Part shown: one piece after another, positions 53,320 to 56,454 of the stretch | Numbering within the stretch: the first letter of the stretch is position 1 | Layout: each line of letters opens with the position of its first letter | Assembly: GCA_025128025.1 (NCBI GenBank) | Contig: JAHLYR010000010.1 | Location: 1-56,454, forward strand | Direction: 5' to 3' | Source: Synechococcus sp. CS-1330 | Lineage (GTDB): Bacteria; Cyanobacteriota; Cyanobacteriia; PCC-6307; Cyanobiaceae | Length of the DNA: 56,454 nt | Program-made: the position numbers and the translations under genes | The notes under the pieces: model-generated | Database searches by the model: none | Seen by the model: the letters and a program-made list of their open reading frames with translations, nothing else | Told to the model about the DNA's origin: nothing

Positions 53320-54323
53320 GGATGGGCACGGCCTTGCACCAGTGTGGCGAGTGGCGGCCCGGCCGGGATGATTCCCGAGGGATGGAGGGGAAAGAGGGCG
53401 CCGAAGTAATCGCTGCGCCAGGCCTCCGGGAAGCATGTCTCGGCCACGCCGGGCAGGCTGTAGATGCGCCGGCGCCAGTCCCATAGGGCTGGTAGCTGCC
53501 AAAGGGGTAGGCGGCTGCAACCAAATAGGGGCGCATAAACCAGCTCCAGCCGGATCAGGGTCGGGAAAAGTCCTATGTCGGCCAGGCTCAGTTGGGCCCC
53601 ACTTAGCCAGGGAGATTGCTCCAAGGCCCCATTGGCATCCAGGAGCGCTGCAAACAAGGCCGCTTCGGCCCGGTCGTAGGCGGCCTGGGTGCGGGCGAAG
53701 CCACAGCGGTACACCCCGTCGTTGACGTCGCCCTGCAGCCGCGTGCGCCACATTTCCGTGGTTTCCTGCTGGTCATTTGGCTCTAGATCGGGCCCTGCTG
53801 GTGCGGGCCAGCGATTGAGCAGCTCGATCAGCCGGGCGCTCTCTGTAACCAGGATCCGCCGCTCAATGCGGGAATAGAGCGCCGGCACCGTGGCCCGCTG
53901 CCCCGGATCAGCGCCGGATTGCTGGTAGAGCTCGAGCAAGCTGGTGCAGCCCTCGAAGGGCTCAGCAAAGCGCCAGCGCCCCTCGGCTGGATCGGGGTCC
54001 ACCACCACCAGGTTGATGCTGCTGCCCAGTTGGCGCAGGCTCCACACCAGCCAGGCCCGGTGGGCCCAGGGGCAGCTGCGCCCCACAATCAACACGTGCC
54101 CATCAGCCGCGCCGGCTTCGCTGGGCAGGGGTGGCAGCGCCGTGAAGGCCCCGCTGGGACGGCGGTAGTTGCCCTCGGCATCGGCCGGTCCCAGGCCACC
54201 CATCAACTGTTGCCATTGCCAGTGCCAGACCGCGCGGGCCGTGCGCACCAAGGGGGCGGGGGGAGGCATGGTTGCGGGGGCGGCAGAGCTCTGAATCTGC
54301 GTCAGGCTGGGGCCGAAATCCAT
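53316..54323 (-). CDS. Xi-class glutathione S-transferase (glutathionyl-hydroquinone reductase-like)
   Basis: The 335-residue protein has the catalytic motif GRSCPWAHRAWLVWSLRQLG (active Cys in CPWAHR, near residue 84), a thioredoxin-like N-terminal domain and an all-helical C-terminal domain with YRCGFARTQAAYDRAE and LSLADIGLFPTLIRLE. This is the ECM4/YqjG-type layout, in which a cysteine removes glutathione from glutathionyl-hydroquinones. It heads the three-gene run with DUF2301 and ABC-F. Its 5' end is divergent from the aspartoacylase gene, with 17 bases between the starts. Confidence 0.87.
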   Translation of the reverse strand: MDFGPSLTQIQSSAAPATMPPPAPLVRTARAVWHWQWQQLMGGLGPADAEGNYRRPSGAFTALPPLPSEAGAADGHVLIVGRSCPWAHRAWLVWSLRQLGSSINLVVVDPDPAEGRWRFAEPFEGCTSLLELYQQSGADPGQRATVPALYSRIERRILVTESARLIELLNRWPAPAGPDLEPNDQQETTEMWRTRLQGDVNDGVYRCGFARTQAAYDRAEAALFAALLDANGALEQSPWLSGAQLSLADIGLFPTLIRLELVYAPLFGCSRLPLWQLPALWDWRRRIYSLPGVAETCFPEAWRSDYFGALFPLHPSGIIPAGPPLATLVQGRAHP

Positions 54324-54340
54324 TTCTGGCCTTCTTCTTT

Positions 54341-55291
54341 TTGATCAGCCAAATCGTCAAACCGGCCCAGGTGCTGGTCGTGGCCGGCACCCACGGCAAT
54401 GAACGCAACGCCCCCTGGCTGCTGGAGCACTGGCGCCGCCAGCCCGAGGCCCTGCGGCGCCACGGCCTTGATGTGGCGTTGGTGCTTGGCAACCCAGCTG
54501 CCCACAAAGCCAATCAGCGCTATGTGGAGCGGGATTTAAACCGCTGCTTTGCTCCCGAGCTGCTGGCGGATTCCTCGAGAAACGAAGCTGATCTGCAGCG
54601 CGCCCGCCAGCTGCTCGCTTGCCATGGCCCTGATGCGGAATCCCCTTCGCTGGTGGTGCTCGACCTGCACAGCACCACCAGCGCTATGGGCAACTCCTTG
54701 GTGCTCTATGGCCGGAGGCCGGCCGATCTAGCTCTGGCGGCGGGTTTGCAGGGGGAGCTGGGGCTGCCGATTTACTTGCACGAGGCCGATGCTTCCCAAA
54801 CGGGCTTTTTGGTGGAGCGCTGGCCCTGCGGCCTGGTGATCGAGGTGGGTCCGGTGCCCCAGGGGGTTATCCAGGCTCAGATCTGCCGCCAAAGCCAGCT
54901 CGGCGTTGAGGCGGCCCTGGCCGTGTTGGCGGCAGCTCAGCGAGGGCGCCTAAGGCTGCCGGATGAGCTGGTGGTGCATTGCCATCTGGGCAGCCTGGAT
55001 TTGCCGCGCCATCCAGATGGTTCACCCGCCGCCTGCCTGCATCCGGCCTTGCAGCATCGCGATTGGCGTCCCTTGCGTGCGGGAGATCCAGTTTTTATCG
55101 ATCCCTGCGGCAAGGAAATTGGCCTGGCCCTGCCGCCGGATTTGGAGGGGGAGTCCGTCTGGCCCGTCTTTGTAAATGAGGCCGCCTACGGCGAAAAGGG
55201 CATTGCCCTAAGCCTCACTCGCAGGGAATGTTGGCCGGTTGGGCCTGACTGGTTGCTGGCATTAACAGACATTGCCTCCCAGCTGGCTTAA
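54341..55291 (+). CDS. Aspartoacylase/AstE-family zinc hydrolase
   Basis: From TTG 54341 the protein has about 316 residues. Zinc-site residues are in VVAGTHGNERNAPWL (His and Glu) and VVLDLHSTTSAMGNS (His). The arginine segment VERDLNRCF and the late catalytic region VIEVGPVPQG follow, all typical of aspartoacylase/succinylglutamate desuccinylase. It would deacylate N-acetyl-aspartate or a related N-acyl amino acid. A longer frame to 54272 overlaps the GST gene and is unlikely. It lies upstream of two small exported proteins on the other strand. Confidence 0.88.
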   Translation: MISQIVKPAQVLVVAGTHGNERNAPWLLEHWRRQPEALRRHGLDVALVLGNPAAHKANQRYVERDLNRCFAPELLADSSRNEADLQRARQLLACHGPDAESPSLVVLDLHSTTSAMGNSLVLYGRRPADLALAAGLQGELGLPIYLHEADASQTGFLVERWPCGLVIEVGPVPQGVIQAQICRQSQLGVEAALAVLAAAQRGRLRLPDELVVHCHLGSLDLPRHPDGSPAACLHPALQHRDWRPLRAGDPVFIDPCGKEIGLALPPDLEGESVWPVFVNEAAYGEKGIALSLTRRECWPVGPDWLLALTDIASQLA

Positions 55292-55713
55292 CGGGGGGCG
55301 CCGTTGTAGTCGATGCCAAGGACGGTGCGCCCGTCGCTGGATATTCGGATTTCGGTTTCCACCGAAGCAGCCAGATTTAGTTGCTGCCAGCCAGGGGCGC
55401 CGCCAAGGAAGCGAAATAGATAGCCATCACTGGTTGAGCTGATCAGGCATTTGTTGCCGGCGCTCGCCGTTTCAAACATGCACTTGTCTGGTCGGTAGAG
55501 CCCCAGGCCGCCGTTGCTCTGCACTGCGGTGTTGCGAGCCAAGTTGAGGGCCCGCACGGCGCTGAAGGGAACGGGTGCCTCCGCCTGGGCTCGGGCCGGC
55601 GCGGCATTCACAAATGACAGGCTGCCAACGCCCAAGCAACTGGCCATCAATAAGCCACCCGCCAGCAGTCGTGGACTTAACAACGCCGCTGCTGAAGCAA
55701 AGGGTGAACCCAT
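55288..55713 (-). CDS. Exported hypothetical protein (141 aa)
   Basis: The ATG at 55713 starts a 141-residue protein with a signal peptide (hydrophobic stretch about 14-38, ending PARAQAEA). The mature part contains VRALNLARNTAVQSNGGLGLYRPDKCMFETA and a beta-rich C terminus with two cysteines. The pattern is of a small periplasmic or lumenal cyanobacterial protein; the family is not recognised. It overlaps the 3' end of the aspartoacylase gene by 4 bases. Confidence 0.65.
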   Translation of the reverse strand: MGSPFASAAALLSPRLLAGGLLMASCLGVGSLSFVNAAPARAQAEAPVPFSAVRALNLARNTAVQSNGGLGLYRPDKCMFETASAGNKCLISSTSDGYLFRFLGGAPGWQQLNLAASVETEIRISSDGRTVLGIDYNGAPR

Positions 55714-55771
55714 GGGTTTATCGACTTACAGATCCAGCTCAACGCAGCGGCCCTGTCAGTGTCAAGACGAC

Positions 55772-56128
55772 TTACCCACACACCAAGGTGGACTGCTCCT
55801 GCTTGCAAGGCAGGTTTGTGGTGCTGCCATCAGCCCAATAAATGCGCAGGCGATCGTCTGAAGTGCCGCTGCGGTATGTGAGTGATTTGATCGCTCCAGC
55901 CGGGGGCTTGCCGGCCGGGTCGGCCCCGTTGCCGGGAGCCACGGCGTTGAGCTTTTGCTCTAGCTGCTGAATCTTTACTTCCAACTGCTCCTGGCGCTGC
56001 TGCTGCTTTTGCAACTCGGCTGAGGGTTGGCGCTGACAGCCAGCCGAGAACAGGCAGGCTGCGGCCACGGTTGCTGTGGCAAGGCTGGCCCGTAGAGGCA
56101 GGGCTTTAAATTGAACAAGCAGGGCCAT
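55772..56128 (-). CDS. Small lipoprotein with coiled coil (118 aa)
   Basis: The lipobox FSAGC puts the lipidated cysteine at residue 31. A Gln-rich coiled coil (KQQQRQEQLEVKIQQLEQKL, about 41-60) follows, then a short beta domain with two cysteines (LPCKQEQSTLVCG at the end). It is probably anchored to a membrane on the periplasmic side. The function is unknown. It is divergent from psbA, whose 5' region starts 260 bases away. Confidence 0.7.
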   Translation of the reverse strand: MALLVQFKALPLRASLATATVAAACLFSAGCQRQPSAELQKQQQRQEQLEVKIQQLEQKLNAVAPGNGADPAGKPPAGAIKSLTYRSGTSDDRLRIYWADGSTTNLPCKQEQSTLVCG

Positions 56129-56320
56129 GCCGGAGACGCATCCTGAGCTGTCCTCTGCTTAGCAGTGGGCTGGCCTGCTGGCTACGGATTGCCGTCTCCG
56201 CACCCCAACATCAGCGGCACTTATGGGCTTCATCAGCAGGGCTTTGGCGCCACCTGGCCAGCCTTCTCACCAAAGCCGCAATCTTCCGTTACAGTTGTTT
56301 TGCGCAATGTTCTTGCGCTC

Positions 56321-56349
56321 GACGGGATTCCGTCTGGTGGCTTGCCACC
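56321..56349 (+). promoter_or_regulatory. Two tandem hairpins in the psbA leader
   Basis: GACGG-GATT-CCGTC (56321-56334) and GGTGG-CTTG-CCACC (56336-56349) are perfect five-base stems one base apart, 41 bases upstream of the psbA start. A weak -10-like TACAGT lies at 56290. If transcription starts near 56300, both hairpins are in the untranslated leader. Confidence 0.55.
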
Positions 56350-56389
56350 TTCCATACCCGTTCCTCTGGAACACCCTCTTCTCGTTCTC

Positions 56390-56454
56390 ATGACAACCAC
56401 TATTCAGCAGCGCCAAGGCGCTTCTGCGTGGAACCAGTTTTGCGACTGGGTCAC
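56390..56454 (+). CDS. psbA: Photosystem II D1 protein, 5' end (partial)
   Basis: The last 65 bases encode MTTTIQQRQGASAWNQFCDW and continue past the window edge. This is the conserved N terminus of D1 (MTTTLQQR.GASSW..FCEWVTSTNNR in relatives). D1 carries the manganese cluster and QB site. Whether this is the constitutive or the stress copy cannot be decided from the visible residues. The upstream leader carries two tandem hairpins. Confidence 0.95.
   Translation, partial: MTTTIQQRQGASAWNQFCDWV

Noticed and set aside
53320-53751. N-terminal extension of the DUF2301 protein
   Set aside because: It lies wholly within the GST gene on the same strand in another frame. The ATG at 53319 fits the family and gives a 4-base overlap.

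Overview
This window comes from a GC-rich unicellular cyanobacterium of the Synechococcus/Cyanobium (alpha-picocyanobacterial) group. The direct evidence is a phycobilisome rod-core linker (CpcG), a bilin-lyase-like protein, psbX, the first codons of psbA, a high-light-inducible protein, Ycf66, a Mg-type HemB, a CP12-like protein, and a circularly permuted two-piece tmRNA whose tag peptide (ANNIVRFSRQTAPVAA) is of the picocyanobacterial kind. The species-level placement (Cyanobium-like, freshwater or brackish) is inference. No insertion sequence, prophage, CRISPR array or defence island was seen. The window is mostly core chromosome, densely packed, with many 4-base start/stop overlaps and no gene-free stretch above 300 bases.

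Layout. 1-5.7 kb: small exported proteins, an FAD monooxygenase, a phospholipase-D-like lipoprotein and a DUF4912 protein. 5.8-7.7 kb: cpcG with a clear terminator, preceded by a CpcS/CpeS-type lyase that overlaps sufR. 7.7-13.7 kb: the iron-sulfur assembly region, sufR divergent from ftrC-sufB-sufC-sufD-sufS, with a perfect inverted repeat between sufR and ftrC that fits a SufR operator. 13.7-20.9 kb: an amine oxidase, a DUF1543 protein, mtnA overlapping a FucA-like class II aldolase (a likely 5-deoxyribose/methylthioribose salvage 'DHAP shunt'), and a GltS-like symporter coupled to an S9 peptidase. 20.9-24.7 kb: def, small proteins, rpsU, comM and a HIT protein. 24.8-31 kb: an SbmA/BacA-like ABC transporter, an HLIP, paired lipoproteins, ycf66, psbX, yggT and accC.

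31-40.6 kb: tRNA-Leu(GAG), an LpxB-like protein, msrB, a PRC-barrel protein, smc, a YqjD/YqjE-like pair, a histidine phosphatase and an RNA methyltransferase. 40.68-40.93 kb: the permuted ssrA gene. 41-50.4 kb: exported thioredoxin-like and small cysteine proteins, a CbpA-type DnaJ, hemB, a membrane protein, a VOC protein, mutS2, an orphan MalK-type ATPase and obg. 50.4-56.45 kb: a CP12-like gene, an ABC-F ATPase coupled to a DUF2301 gene and a xi-type GST, an aspartoacylase-like gene, two small exported proteins and the 5' end of psbA, whose leader carries two tandem hairpins.

How the parts fit: the Suf system supplies Fe-S clusters for photosynthesis and for the adjacent ferredoxin-thioredoxin reductase subunit. 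CpcG and the lyase serve the phycobilisome, and psbX, psbA, the HLIP and ycf66 serve the thylakoid. MtnA plus the aldolase would dispose of by-products of radical-SAM and polyamine chemistry. I did not find a convincing new multi-gene system. The best leads are the MtnA/aldolase module, the lyase with an unassigned N-terminal region, the CP12-like protein without its N-terminal half, and the exported thioredoxin/cysteine-protein pair.
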